Shown piece by piece: positions 16,342 to 24,290 of a DNA stretch of 64,000 nt. Position 1 is the first letter of the stretch. Every line of letters starts with the position of its first letter. The DNA comes from Streptomyces cellostaticus (GTDB taxonomy: Bacteria > Actinomycetota > Actinomycetes > Streptomycetales > Streptomycetaceae), in contig NZ_JALLIN010000006.1 of the NCBI RefSeq assembly GCF_023630175.1, forward strand, positions 124,001-188,000, read 5' to 3'. A program made the translations under genes and the position numbers. The notes under the pieces are model-generated. The model ran no database searches. It had not been told where the DNA came from and worked only from the letters and a program-made list of their open reading frames with translations.

Positions 16342-17623
16342 TCTGCCCGCCCTGAGCCTGCCCGAACTGCTCGAACTGGACCGGCGGCATGTCTGGCATC
16401 CGTACGGTCCGATGCCCGGGCGGCGCGAGCCGCTCGTCGTGGAGTCGGCGAGCGGGGTGCGGCTGCGCCCCGCCGACGGCTCGGGCGAGCTGGTCGACGG
16501 CATGTCCTCGTGGTGGTCGGCGATCCACGGCTACAACCACCCCGTCCTCAACGAGGCGGCCCGGGGGCAGCTCGACCGGATGAGCCACGTCATGTTCGGC
16601 GGGCTCACGCACGAGCCCGCCGTCCGGCTGGCCAAGCTCCTCGTCGACATGTCGCCGGAGGGGCTCGAGCACGTGTTCCTCGCCGACTCCGGCTCGGTGT
16701 CGGTCGAGGTGGCGGTGAAGATGTGCCTGCAGTACTGGCGCTCGCTCGGCCGCCCGGCCAAGCGGCGACTGCTGACCTGGCGCGGCGGCTATCACGGGGA
16801 CACCTGGAACCCGATGTCGGTGTGCGACCCGGACGGCGGGATGCACGACCTGTGGACCGGTGTGCTGCCGCGTCAGGTGTTCGCGGACGCGCCGCCGGCC
16901 GAGTACGAGGAGTCGTACGCGCTGCGGTTGCGTGAGCTGATCGGGCGGCACGCCGACGAACTGGCCGCGGTGATCGTGGAGCCGGTGGTGCAGGGTGCCG
17001 GCGGGATGCGGTTCCACTCCCCCGCGTACCTGCGGGTGCTCCGCGAGGCCTGCGACGAGCACGGCGTACTGCTGGTCTTCGACGAGATCGCGACCGGATT
17101 CGGGCGCACCGGCGCCCTGTTCGCGGCGGACCACGCGGCCGTCACCCCGGACGTGATGTGCGTGGGCAAGGCGCTGACCGGCGGCTATCTCACCATGGCG
17201 GCCACGCTGTGCACCGCGCGGGTGGCGGACGGCATCTCGCGTGGCGAGGTGCCGGTGCTCGCCCACGGCCCGACGTTCATGGGGAACCCGCTGGCGGCGG
17301 CCGTGGCCTGCGCCTCGATCGGCCTGCTGCTCGGGCAGGACTGGCGGTCGGAGGTCCGGCGGATCGAGGCGGGCCTGCGGGCGGGCCTGGCACCCGCGGC
17401 CGCGACGCCCGGGGTGAAGGACGTCCGGGTCCTGGGCGCCATCGGCGTGGTGCAGCTCGACCACGAGGTCGACATGACCGCGGCCACCCGGGCCGCCGTG
17501 CGGGAGGGCGTGTGGCTGCGCCCGTTCCGCGACCTGGTCTACACGATGCCGCCGTACGTCACCTCGGACGAGGACGTCGCGCGCATCGCACGCGCGGTGT
17601 GCGCCGCGGCGCGGGAGGGATGA
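16334..17623 (+). CDS. bioA: Adenosylmethionine-8-amino-7-oxononanoate aminotransferase
   Basis: PLP aminotransferase that makes 7,8-diaminononanoate, with SAM as usual amino donor. [11 protein letters not shown] at the N-terminus is typical of Bio[38 protein letters not shown] and the PLP Lys in [13 protein letters not shown] are all present. Length is 429 aa. The start ATG overlaps the bioB stop, and bioD follows after one base, so bioBAD is a single operon. Confidence 0.95.
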   Translation: MPDLPALSLPELLELDRRHVWHPYGPMPGRREPLVVESASGVRLRPADGSGELVDGMSSWWSAIHGYNHPVLNEAARGQLDRMSHVMFGGLTHEPAVRLAKLLVDMSPEGLEHVFLADSGSVSVEVAVKMCLQYWRSLGRPAKRRLLTWRGGYHGDTWNPMSVCDPDGGMHDLWTGVLPRQVFADAPPAEYEESYALRLRELIGRHADELAAVIVEPVVQGAGGMRFHSPAYLRVLREACDEHGVLLVFDEIATGFGRTGALFAADHAAVTPDVMCVGKALTGGYLTMAATLCTARVADGISRGEVPVLAHGPTFMGNPLAAAVACASIGLLLGQDWRSEVRRIEAGLRAGLAPAAATPGVKDVRVLGAIGVVQLDHEVDMTAATRAAVREGVWLRPFRDLVYTMPPYVTSDEDVARIARAVCAAAREG

Positions 17624-17624
17624 G

Positions 17625-18341
17625 ATGCCGGTACTGGTGATCACGGGGACGGGCACGGAGGTCGGCAAGACCGTCACGACCGCGGCCGTCGCCGCCACCG
17701 CGCTCGCGGCCGGACGCTCGGTGGCGGTGCTGAAGGCCGCTCAGACGGGCGTACGGCCGGACGAGCGCGGTGACGCGGACGAGGTGGCGCGGCTGGCCGG
17801 TCCGGTCACGGCCGGCGAACTGGCGCGCTTCCCGGAGCCGTTGGCGCCGGGTACGGCTGCCCGGCGGGCCGGGATGGCTCCGGTGCGTCCGCACGAGGTG
17901 GCCGAGGCCGCGGCCAAGCTGGCCACCGAGCACGATCTGGTGCTGGTCGAGGGGGCGGGCGGGCTGCTCGTCCGGTTCGACACGGCGGGCGGAACCCTGG
18001 CCGACACGGCCCGGCTGCTGAACGCGCCGGTGCTGGTCGTCGCCTCGGCCGGTCTCGGCACCCTCAACACCACCGAGCTGACGGCGCGTGAACTGCGGGC
18101 CCGCGAGCTGGATCTCGCCGGGATCGTGATCGGGAGCTGGCCCGACGACCCGGACCTGGCCTGCCGCTGCAACGTCGCCGACCTGCCGGAGGTGGCGGAC
18201 GCCCCGCTGCTGGGCGCGCTGCCCGCCGGGGCGGGCGCGCTGCCGCCCGGCGCCTTCCGGGCCGCCGCACCGGGCTGGCTGGCCGCGCGGCTGGACGGGA
18301 CCTGGGACGCGGAGGCGTTCCGCGTCCGGCAGACGCCCTGA
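17625..18341 (+). CDS. bioD: Dethiobiotin synthetase
   Basis: ATP-dependent carboxylase that closes the ureido ring of dethiobiotin. The P-loop is GTGTEVGKTVTT at residues 7-18, VLKAAQTGV carries the substrate Lys, and LVEGAGGLLVRFD is the EGAGG motif. Length is 238 aa. With bioF, bioB and bioA this completes the four late steps of biotin synthesis. An imperfect GC hairpin follows at about 18345-18415. Confidence 0.94.
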   Translation: MPVLVITGTGTEVGKTVTTAAVAATALAAGRSVAVLKAAQTGVRPDERGDADEVARLAGPVTAGELARFPEPLAPGTAARRAGMAPVRPHEVAEAAAKLATEHDLVLVEGAGGLLVRFDTAGGTLADTARLLNAPVLVVASAGLGTLNTTELTARELRARELDLAGIVIGSWPDDPDLACRCNVADLPEVADAPLLGALPAGAGALPPGAFRAAAPGWLAARLDGTWDAEAFRVRQTP

Positions 18342-18450
18342 GGGGACGGCCCCGCACCCCCTCGCCCGCCGCTCATGACCATGGACGCGGCGGGGGTGTG
18401 CCGGGGCTCTCCGGGGGACAATCACCGTAGGCCCTGTCCGGGAGGTTGCC

Positions 18451-19143
18451 ATGCGGTTGTCGTCGGCCGGTTCCGGCACGGTGGCGCGGAGTTCCGTCCA
18501 CCACCCGCTCTTCGCCCGCTACTACGCCCGGCTCAGCGTGGGCGCCGAGACCCGGCTCGGGATGGCCGGTATACGCGAGCGGCTGCTCGCCGGACTGTCC
18601 GGGCGGGTGATCGAGATCGGCGCCGGGAACGGGCTGAACTTCGGTCACTACCCGGGGGCGGTCGCGGAGGTCGTCGCGATCGAACCCGAACCGCTGCTGC
18701 GGAAGCTGGCCCTGGAGTCGGCCCTGCGCGTCCAGGTGCCGGTCGACGTGGTGCCGGGCGTCGCGGAGGCGCTGCCGGTGAAGAGCGAGGCCTTCGACGC
18801 GGCCGTGCTGTCGCTGGTGCTGTGCAGCGTGCGGGACGTGGCGCGGGCGCTGGGCGAGGTGCGGCGGGTGCTCAGACCGGGGGGCGAGGTGCGGTTCTTC
18901 GAGCACGGCCGGGGCGGCGGCCGGATGATGACGCTGACCCAGCGGACCCTGGACCGCACGCTGTGGCCGGCCCTGAGCGGAGGCTGCCATCTGGCCCGTG
19001 ACCCGTTGGCCGGGCTGCGGGACGCCGGGTTCGAACTCGGGCCGCACCGGCGGGTGCTGCTGCCGGAGCGGGGGCCGGTGCTGCCCACGTCGTACTGCGC
19101 GCTGGGCACGGCCTGGCGGCCCGGGGAACCGGCCCGGCGCTGA
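18451..19143 (+). CDS. Class I SAM-dependent methyltransferase
   Basis: 230 aa soluble methyltransferase. SAM-binding motif I is VIEIGAGNGLNFG near residues 54-66, followed by an acidic motif II (VVAIEPEP), motif post-I VAEALPVKSEAFDAAVLS, and VLRPGGEVRFFEHG. The pattern fits the type-11 methyltransferases related to METTL7/PmtA-like lipid or small-molecule enzymes. It starts at ATG 18451 after a GGGAGG site. The substrate is unknown and it stands alone between bioD and the ABC exporter. Confidence 0.85.
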   Translation: MRLSSAGSGTVARSSVHHPLFARYYARLSVGAETRLGMAGIRERLLAGLSGRVIEIGAGNGLNFGHYPGAVAEVVAIEPEPLLRKLALESALRVQVPVDVVPGVAEALPVKSEAFDAAVLSLVLCSVRDVARALGEVRRVLRPGGEVRFFEHGRGGGRMMTLTQRTLDRTLWPALSGGCHLARDPLAGLRDAGFELGPHRRVLLPERGPVLPTSYCALGTAWRPGEPARR

Positions 19144-19284
19144 CCGCCGGACCCGTCACGGCGGCCGTCCCGGCGCGGGCGGCCGGCGGCCGGGGCGGCG
19201 GGCCGCCCGGCCGTGCCGGGGTCGGTGCCCCGTGCACGGCGTGTGTCGTGGACCCCGGAAGGGACACCGGCTGCGGGGCGCGCC

Positions 19285-19448
19285 AAGGGCTGTCCCGGAG
19301 TCCCCGGCGGGCGCACGACGACGGCCACGGGACCTCGCCGCGCTGCCGGATCGCCCGAACACGACCGGTATGAGGACGACCCTCCGCCTTGCGGTGCGCC
19401 GCATCCGGCGCCGTGCGCTGATCCACCGGGGATCACGGGACAGCCCTT
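19285..19448 (-). repeat. MITE-like 164-bp element with 23-bp terminal inverted repeats
   Basis: The left end begins AAGGGCTGTCCCGGAGTCCC and the right end closes GGGATCACGGGACAGCCCTT. The two 23-base termini (19285-19307 and 19426-19448) match at about 20 positions as inverted repeats. The interior is conserved with the copy at 32944-33101 (about 80% by eye), including a translated frame reading RAIRQRGEVPWPSSCARR. The ends look like those of IS elements, so this is probably a non-autonomous mobile repeat. It accounts for most of the 19144-19490 gap; the left flank is low-complexity GC. Confidence 0.7.
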
Positions 19449-19490
19449 AGGCTCGGTGGGGACGAGGGAGTCGACGACCGGGAGGCGGTC

Positions 19491-20303
19491 TTGTCCACAC
19501 CTGCTGCTGAGCACGCGCCGGGCCTGACACCGGACGGCGGGATCGCGGCCCGCGCGCGTGGGCTCACCAAGGCGTACGGCTCGGGCGAGACCGCGGTGCT
19601 CGCCCTCGACTCGGTGGACGTGGACATCGCCCGCGGCCGCTTCACCGCCGTGATGGGCCCGTCCGGCTCGGGGAAGTCCACGCTGATGCACTGCCTCGCC
19701 GGCCTTGACAGCGTGTCCGCCGGTCGGGTCTGGCTCGGCGACACCGAGATCACCGGCATGAAGGACCGGGAGCTGACCCGGCTCCGGCGGGACCGGATCG
19801 GCTTCATGTTCCAGTCGTTCAACCTGGTCCCGACGCTGACCGCGGCCGAGAACATCACGCTGCCGATGGACATCGCGGGCCGCAGGCCCGACGGGGCCTG
19901 GCTGGACCAGGTCATCGACACCCTCGGGCTGCGCGAGCGCCTGTCCCACCGGCCGGCGCAGCTCTCGGGCGGTCAGCAGCAGCGGGTGGCGTGTGCGCGG
20001 GCGCTGGCCTCCCGACCCGAACTGATCTTCGCCGACGAGCCGACCGGCAACCTCGACTCGCGGGCCGGTCTCGAGGTGCTGGGGTTTCTGCGCGGAGCGG
20101 TGGACGATCTCGGGCAGACGGTCGTCATGGTCACCCATGACCCGGGCGCGGCCGCCCACTCCGACCTGGTGCTCTTCCTGGCCGACGGGCGGATCGTGGA
20201 CGAGATGGCGCGCCCGACCGCCGACGCGGTGCTGGAGCGCATGAAGGCGTTCGACGTGGTGCGCGGGCGGCTCGGCGACGACGTCACCGCGCACGAGGGC
20301 TGA
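19491..20303 (+). CDS. ABC transporter ATP-binding protein (MacB/LolD type)
   Basis: 270 aa ATPase that powers the FtsX-like permease next to it. Walker A is GPSGSGKST, the signature is LSGGQQQR, Walker B is LIFADEPTGNLDS, and the switch His is VTHD. MFQSFNLVPTLTAAENI is the characteristic Q-loop of the MacB/LolD/FtsE group. The start codon is TTG 19491 with GGGAGG upstream. The C-terminal 40 residues extend beyond the usual domain. It is separated from the permease by 4 bp. Confidence 0.94.
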   Translation: MSTPAAEHAPGLTPDGGIAARARGLTKAYGSGETAVLALDSVDVDIARGRFTAVMGPSGSGKSTLMHCLAGLDSVSAGRVWLGDTEITGMKDRELTRLRRDRIGFMFQSFNLVPTLTAAENITLPMDIAGRRPDGAWLDQVIDTLGLRERLSHRPAQLSGGQQQRVACARALASRPELIFADEPTGNLDSRAGLEVLGFLRGAVDDLGQTVVMVTHDPGAAAHSDLVLFLADGRIVDEMARPTADAVLERMKAFDVVRGRLGDDVTAHEG

Positions 20304-20307
20304 TCCG

Positions 20308-22875
20308 GTGCTCAGGGCGACCCTGCGCGGCTTCCTCGCCCACAAGGGCCGGCTGGCGCTGTCGGCGCTGGCCGTCGTGCTGTCCGTGGCGTTCGTCGCG
20401 GGCAGTCTGATCTTCTCCGACACCGTCGCCCGCACCTTCGACCGGCTGTTCGCCTCCACCGCCGCCGATGTGACCGTGGAGGCGAAGGACGACCTGACGT
20501 CGTCCGTGCCAGGCGGCGTGGTCCAGACCGTGCCCGCGGACCTGGCGCGCCGGATCGCGAAGGTGGACGGGGTCGCCGCAGCGTACGCGGACGTCTCGGT
20601 ACGGAACGTGGTGGTCGTCGACAGCCACGACCGGTCCGTCGGGCCGACCACCGGCGCCCCGACCGTCGCCGGCTCCTGGTACGCCGGCCGCCGCAGTCCG
20701 GTGGAGCTGACCTCCGGTCGCGCCCCGCGCGGCGCCGGCGAGGTCCTCCTCGACGCGGACACCGCGGGCAGGAAGGGCGTGCGGATCGGCGACCCGCTGA
20801 CGGTGCAGGCGCAGCCGGGCTCGTTCCGGGTCCGGGTCGTCGGTATCGCCACGTTCACCACCACGAACCCGGGTGCCGCCCGGGTGTTCCTGGACCCCGC
20901 GGTGGCCGGCCGCGTGCTGCTCGGCTCCGCGGGCCGGGCCACCAGCGTCTCGGCGGACGCGGTCGAGGGCGTGAGCGACGCCGAGCTGAAGCACCGGATC
21001 GGCGCGGCGATCGGCACCGGGACGTACGACCTGAGGACCGCCGACGAGCAGGCCGAGTCCGCGGCGGCCGACCTCGGCGGTTTCCTCGATGTGATCAAGT
21101 ACGTGATGCTGGGCTTCGCCGGTGTCGCCGTGCTCGTCGGGGTCTTCCTGATCGTCAACACCTTCTCCATGCTGATCGCCCAGCGCACCCGCGAACTGGG
21201 CCTGCTGCGGGCGCTGGGCGCGGACCGGCGGCAGGTGCGGCGGTCGGTGCTCACCGAGGCGGTGCTGCTCGGGGTGGTCGGTTCCACGCTCGGCCTGGCC
21301 GCCGGCATCGGCCTGGCGTTCGGTCTCATCCGGCTGATGGCCGTGTTCGGGATGAACCTGAAGGCCACCGAGATGGTCATCGGCTGGGGCACCCCGGTCG
21401 CCGCGTACGCGGTCGGCGTCGGCGTGACCTTCGTCGCCGCGTATCTGCCCGCGCGCCGGGCGGCGGCCGTCTCCCCGATGGCCGCGCTCACGGACGCCGA
21501 GGTCGGCGGTGCGGGCAGGCCGTTGCGGACCCGGGCGATCGTCGGGTCCCTGGTCGGGGCGGCCGGCGCGGCCGCGCTGGCCGGCTGTGCCACCGCCGAA
21601 CGGACCGCCCCGGCGGCGTCGTCGCTGGGCCTCGGTGTTCTGCTGACCCTGATCGCCACCGTGGTCGCGGGCCCGCTGCTGGTGCGGCCGGTGATCCGCG
21701 TCCTCGGCGGCGCCTTCCCCGCGCTGTTCGGGCCGGTCGGCCGGATGAGCCAGCGCAACGCGCTGCGCAACCCGCGCCGTACCGGTGCCACCGCCGCCGC
21801 GCTGATGGTGGGCCTGGCACTGGTCGGCGGGATGTCCGTGGCGAGCGCGTCGATGTCGGCGTCGTTCGACCGGCAGATCGACCGGACGCTCGGTGCCGAC
21901 TTCATCGTGCAGGGCACCGAGTTCAGGCCGTTCAACCAGGACGTCACGGACGCCGTGGCCGGTACCCCGGGCGCCGGGCTCGTCGTGCGGCAGCGGATCG
22001 CCCCGATCGCCCTGCGGCTGCCCGACGGCGAGCGCGTCCGGACCACGGCCGCCGGGTACGACCCCCGGCTGGACGACGTCGCCCACCTCACCTACGCGCG
22101 GGGCGGCTCGGCCGCGGCGCTGGCGGCCGGGCACCTCGCCCTGGACGCCGGCTTCGCCCGGGACCACCGGGTGCGGATCGGCACGGTGCTCCCGGTCGAG
22201 TTCCAGGGCGGCCGCCGGGCGGACCTCACGGTGGGGGCCCTCACCCGGCAGGAGGGCTCGCAGGCCTTCGGATCGCAGGGAGGTGTCTTCCTCGGCCTCT
22301 CGACGCTCCGGAAGCACGTGCCCGACGGCCAGGACTCCGCGCTGTACGTCGACGCGGCCCCCGGCACCGGCGCCCAGGAGCTGCGCTCGGCTCTGCAGCG
22401 GTCGCTCAAGCCGTTCCCGCAGGTACAGGTGCGCGACCAGGCCGACTACAAGAAGCTCGTGCACGACCAGATCGCGGTGCTGCTGTACCTCGTGTACGCG
22501 CTGCTCGGGCTCGCGATCGTCATCGCCGTGCTCGGCGTGGTCAACACCCTGGCCCTGTCGGTGGTGGAGCGCACCCGGGAGATCGGGTTGCTGCGCGCCA
22601 TCGGGCTGGGCAGGCGGCAGCTACGCCGGATGATCCGGCTGGAGTCGGTGGTGATCGCGGTGTTCGGGGCGGTCCTGGGACTGGCGCTCGGTCTGGTGTG
22701 GGGTCTGTGCATGCAGCGGGTGCTGGCCCTGCAGGGCCTGACCGCGCTCGCCGTCCCGTGGGGCACCGTCGTGGCGGTCGTGGTCGGCGCTGCGGTGGTC
22801 GGTGTCGTGGCGGCCCTGCTGCCGGCACTGCGGGCGTCCCGGATGAACGTGCTGGCGGCGATCGCGCACGAGTGA
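20308..22875 (+). CDS. FtsX-like ABC transporter permease, 8+ TM, double core
   Basis: 855 aa permease with two FtsX domains, so one chain can form the whole membrane part. A first TM (residues about 13-35) precedes a large extracellular domain. Then come three TMs around 255-385, a middle TM pair, a second extracellular domain, and three C-terminal TMs. TRELGLLRALGADRRQVR and TREIGLLRAIGLGRRQLR are the two conserved coupling loops. Such proteins use ATP to drive mechanical work on lipids or peptides outside the cell instead of classical transport. The start is GTG. Confidence 0.93.
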   Translation: MLRATLRGFLAHKGRLALSALAVVLSVAFVAGSLIFSDTVARTFDRLFASTAADVTVEAKDDLTSSVPGGVVQTVPADLARRIAKVDGVAAAYADVSVRNVVVVDSHDRSVGPTTGAPTVAGSWYAGRRSPVELTSGRAPRGAGEVLLDADTAGRKGVRIGDPLTVQAQPGSFRVRVVGIATFTTTNPGAARVFLDPAVAGRVLLGSAGRATSVSADAVEGVSDAELKHRIGAAIGTGTYDLRTADEQAESAAADLGGFLDVIKYVMLGFAGVAVLVGVFLIVNTFSMLIAQRTRELGLLRALGADRRQVRRSVLTEAVLLGVVGSTLGLAAGIGLAFGLIRLMAVFGMNLKATEMVIGWGTPVAAYAVGVGVTFVAAYLPARRAAAVSPMAALTDAEVGGAGRPLRTRAIVGSLVGAAGAAALAGCATAERTAPAASSLGLGVLLTLIATVVAGPLLVRPVIRVLGGAFPALFGPVGRMSQRNALRNPRRTGATAAALMVGLALVGGMSVASASMSASFDRQIDRTLGADFIVQGTEFRPFNQDVTDAVAGTPGAGLVVRQRIAPIALRLPDGERVRTTAAGYDPRLDDVAHLTYARGGSAAALAAGHLALDAGFARDHRVRIGTVLPVEFQGGRRADLTVGALTRQEGSQAFGSQGGVFLGLSTLRKHVPDGQDSALYVDAAPGTGAQELRSALQRSLKPFPQVQVRDQADYKKLVHDQIAVLLYLVYALLGLAIVIAVLGVVNTLALSVVERTREIGLLRAIGLGRRQLRRMIRLESVVIAVFGAVLGLALGLVWGLCMQRVLALQGLTALAVPWGTVVAVVVGAAVVGVVAALLPALRASRMNVLAAIAHE

Positions 22876-23033
22876 CGCCACCCGCCGCCGCGGGGCGGCA
22901 CCGGTTCGCGCCCGGCACCCGTCCCCGCGGGGCGCGGCACGGGCTGCCCGGTGCCACCTCCCGCACCGGCACCCGCGGACGGCACGGGCTTCCCCGCGGC
23001 GGGGCGGGGACTTCCCGGTGGCACGGCGTGAGC

Positions 23034-23053
23034 GGGGCGGCGGCCTCCGCCCC
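23034..23053 (+). terminator. Hairpin after the FtsX permease
   Basis: GGGGCGG, six bases, CCGCCCC. It lies in the 402-bp gap 22876-23277 between the permease and the convergent hydrolase gene. The left half of the gap is GC-rich with short imperfect repeats of GGCACGGGCT. A 58-codon frame from ATG 23127, preceded by GGAGGAG, is open but overlaps the end of the hydrolase gene, and I do not claim it. Confidence 0.5.
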
Positions 23054-23277
23054 GCCCCGCGGGCGTGACGCGGGCATGAAGGAATCGGAGGGCCGGGCTC
23101 AAGTCGTGTGCCGCGGAGGAGAGTTCATGCCAGGTCGTCCTCCCGGCCCGCGAGCGGGTCTCGGCACGGTGGATCCGTTCTGCGACGGAGCCGGGGAAGA
23201 GGTCGTCCTGACCGGCCCCTTGGCCCGACGTGAGGAATCGCGAAAATCCTCCGGGGCCGCCGGCGGCGCGGCGGGCC

Positions 23278-24156
23278 TCAGTCCGCGGACGCCGAGGACG
23301 TGAGTTCGTCCGGCCGGGCGAGATACGGAGCGATTGCCGTGGCAACCATGCCGCACGACAGGTACATGCCCATGGTGTGGCAGTCGACGCGTGCCATGTG
23401 TACGGCGTCGTCGATGTGCACACCGTCGAACCGGTCCGACAGCGGACGCGGAACGGCGATGAGGTCACCTGCCTCCGCCAGGTTCACCCAGCGCCTCACT
23501 CCGGGTGGCCTGGCGCCGCGCACGGTCCGTCCGCCGTGGTCGAGCAGATCGAAGACGCCTCCAGGCAGGGCCAGCGGCGAGCCCAGCGTGACGAGGAGGT
23601 CCACCTCCGGATACGGCTTGCGCCACAGGCTCTCGTAAAGGACCACCGACCCGAGTGAGTGGCCGATCGCCACGGCCGGCGCATGCACGGTCAGCAGATC
23701 GCGGACCACATCCTGCGCCGCTTCTCGACGGACCCGCTGGTCCAGGTAGGTGCGGACCTCGCGCAAGGCCCTCGCAGCGAGACCCGCCGTTCGCCTCCCT
23801 ACACCTCCGGTGTTGCGCAGTACCCAGCTCAGAGCAGGCTCGAGAATCGCAGTGGGCAGCCCCTGAGCCACCTCCTGCGGCATTCCGTGTGCCAGAGCCC
23901 ACTCCGCCAAGAGACGCTGTTCGGCCGGCGTCAGACTCTCGGGGTCGAGAGCACCCGCCTGCTCGGCCTCGTCCCGCAAGAGGTGCGCGTAATAGGCGGC
24001 GACAATGCTCGGCGTGCGAAGGTGCCCGAGGCCCGCTTCGAGGTATCCGTCGCGGAGCTTCCCCTTCCACCCGGCGCCGAGGTCCGCGGCAGCCTGTGCT
24101 GCTGTCCGATGCGGCTGGTGGTTCCACACGCCGTGTACCGCGATGACCTCTGCCAT
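23278..24156 (-). CDS. Serine alpha/beta hydrolase (lipase/esterase-like) paired with the caspase gene
   Basis: 292 aa, no signal peptide, so cytoplasmic. The N-terminus reads VIAVHGVWNH (oxyanion HG). The nucleophile elbow is GHSLGS with Ser167. AEAGDLIAVPRP holds the probable acid Asp231, and DCHTMGMYLS the catalytic His260. The middle (residues 60-155) is an extra helical region that could be a lid or an interaction domain. The gene is divergent from the caspase-NTPase-WD40 gene across 134 bp and convergent with the upstream ABC operon. Substrate unknown; lipid, ester or peptide are all possible. Pairing suggests it acts in the same response. Confidence 0.85.
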   Translation of the reverse strand: MAEVIAVHGVWNHQPHRTAAQAAADLGAGWKGKLRDGYLEAGLGHLRTPSIVAAYYAHLLRDEAEQAGALDPESLTPAEQRLLAEWALAHGMPQEVAQGLPTAILEPALSWVLRNTGGVGRRTAGLAARALREVRTYLDQRVRREAAQDVVRDLLTVHAPAVAIGHSLGSVVLYESLWRKPYPEVDLLVTLGSPLALPGGVFDLLDHGGRTVRGARPPGVRRWVNLAEAGDLIAVPRPLSDRFDGVHIDDAVHMARVDCHTMGMYLSCGMVATAIAPYLARPDELTSSASAD

Positions 24157-24233
24157 TGCCCCCCCGTGGGCTGCTTCCGCGTTTTCCGCTCCAAGCCCTG
24201 CCGGGCGCGCGCCGAGTCTATGCTGCTGCGGAC

Positions 24234-24263
24234 GGTGCGAGCCCCCTGACGCGGGGTCGCACC
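24234..24263. promoter_or_regulatory. Inverted repeat in the hydrolase/caspase divergent promoter
   Basis: GGTGCGA at 24234-24240 pairs with TCGCACC at 24257-24263. Inside these, CCCC pairs with GGGG, giving an 11-bp stem with one bulged G. It lies between the two divergent start codons, about 27 bp before the caspase TTG. It could be an operator or a 5' leader hairpin on the caspase mRNA. Confidence 0.45.
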
Positions 24264-24290
24264 CGGCACCACGTGTGACACAGGGGGGAG

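Noticed and set aside
18648-22091. A very long antisense open frame (over 1100 codons) opposite the methyltransferase and ABC genes
   Set aside because: Its translation is Arg/Ser/Pro/Ala-rich with no domain, while the plus-strand genes carry clear ABC and methyltransferase motifs. High third-position GC produces such antisense frames.
22900-23030. Short imperfect repeats (GGCACGGGCT type) that look array-like
   Set aside because: Units vary in length and spacing, with no conserved spacer pattern and no cas genes; not CRISPR, just low-complexity GC sequence.
23127-23303. 58-codon plus-strand frame with a good GGAGGAG ribosome site
   Set aside because: Overlaps the 3' end of the hydrolase gene and has Pro/Gly/Arg composition without any family resemblance; not enough to claim a gene.
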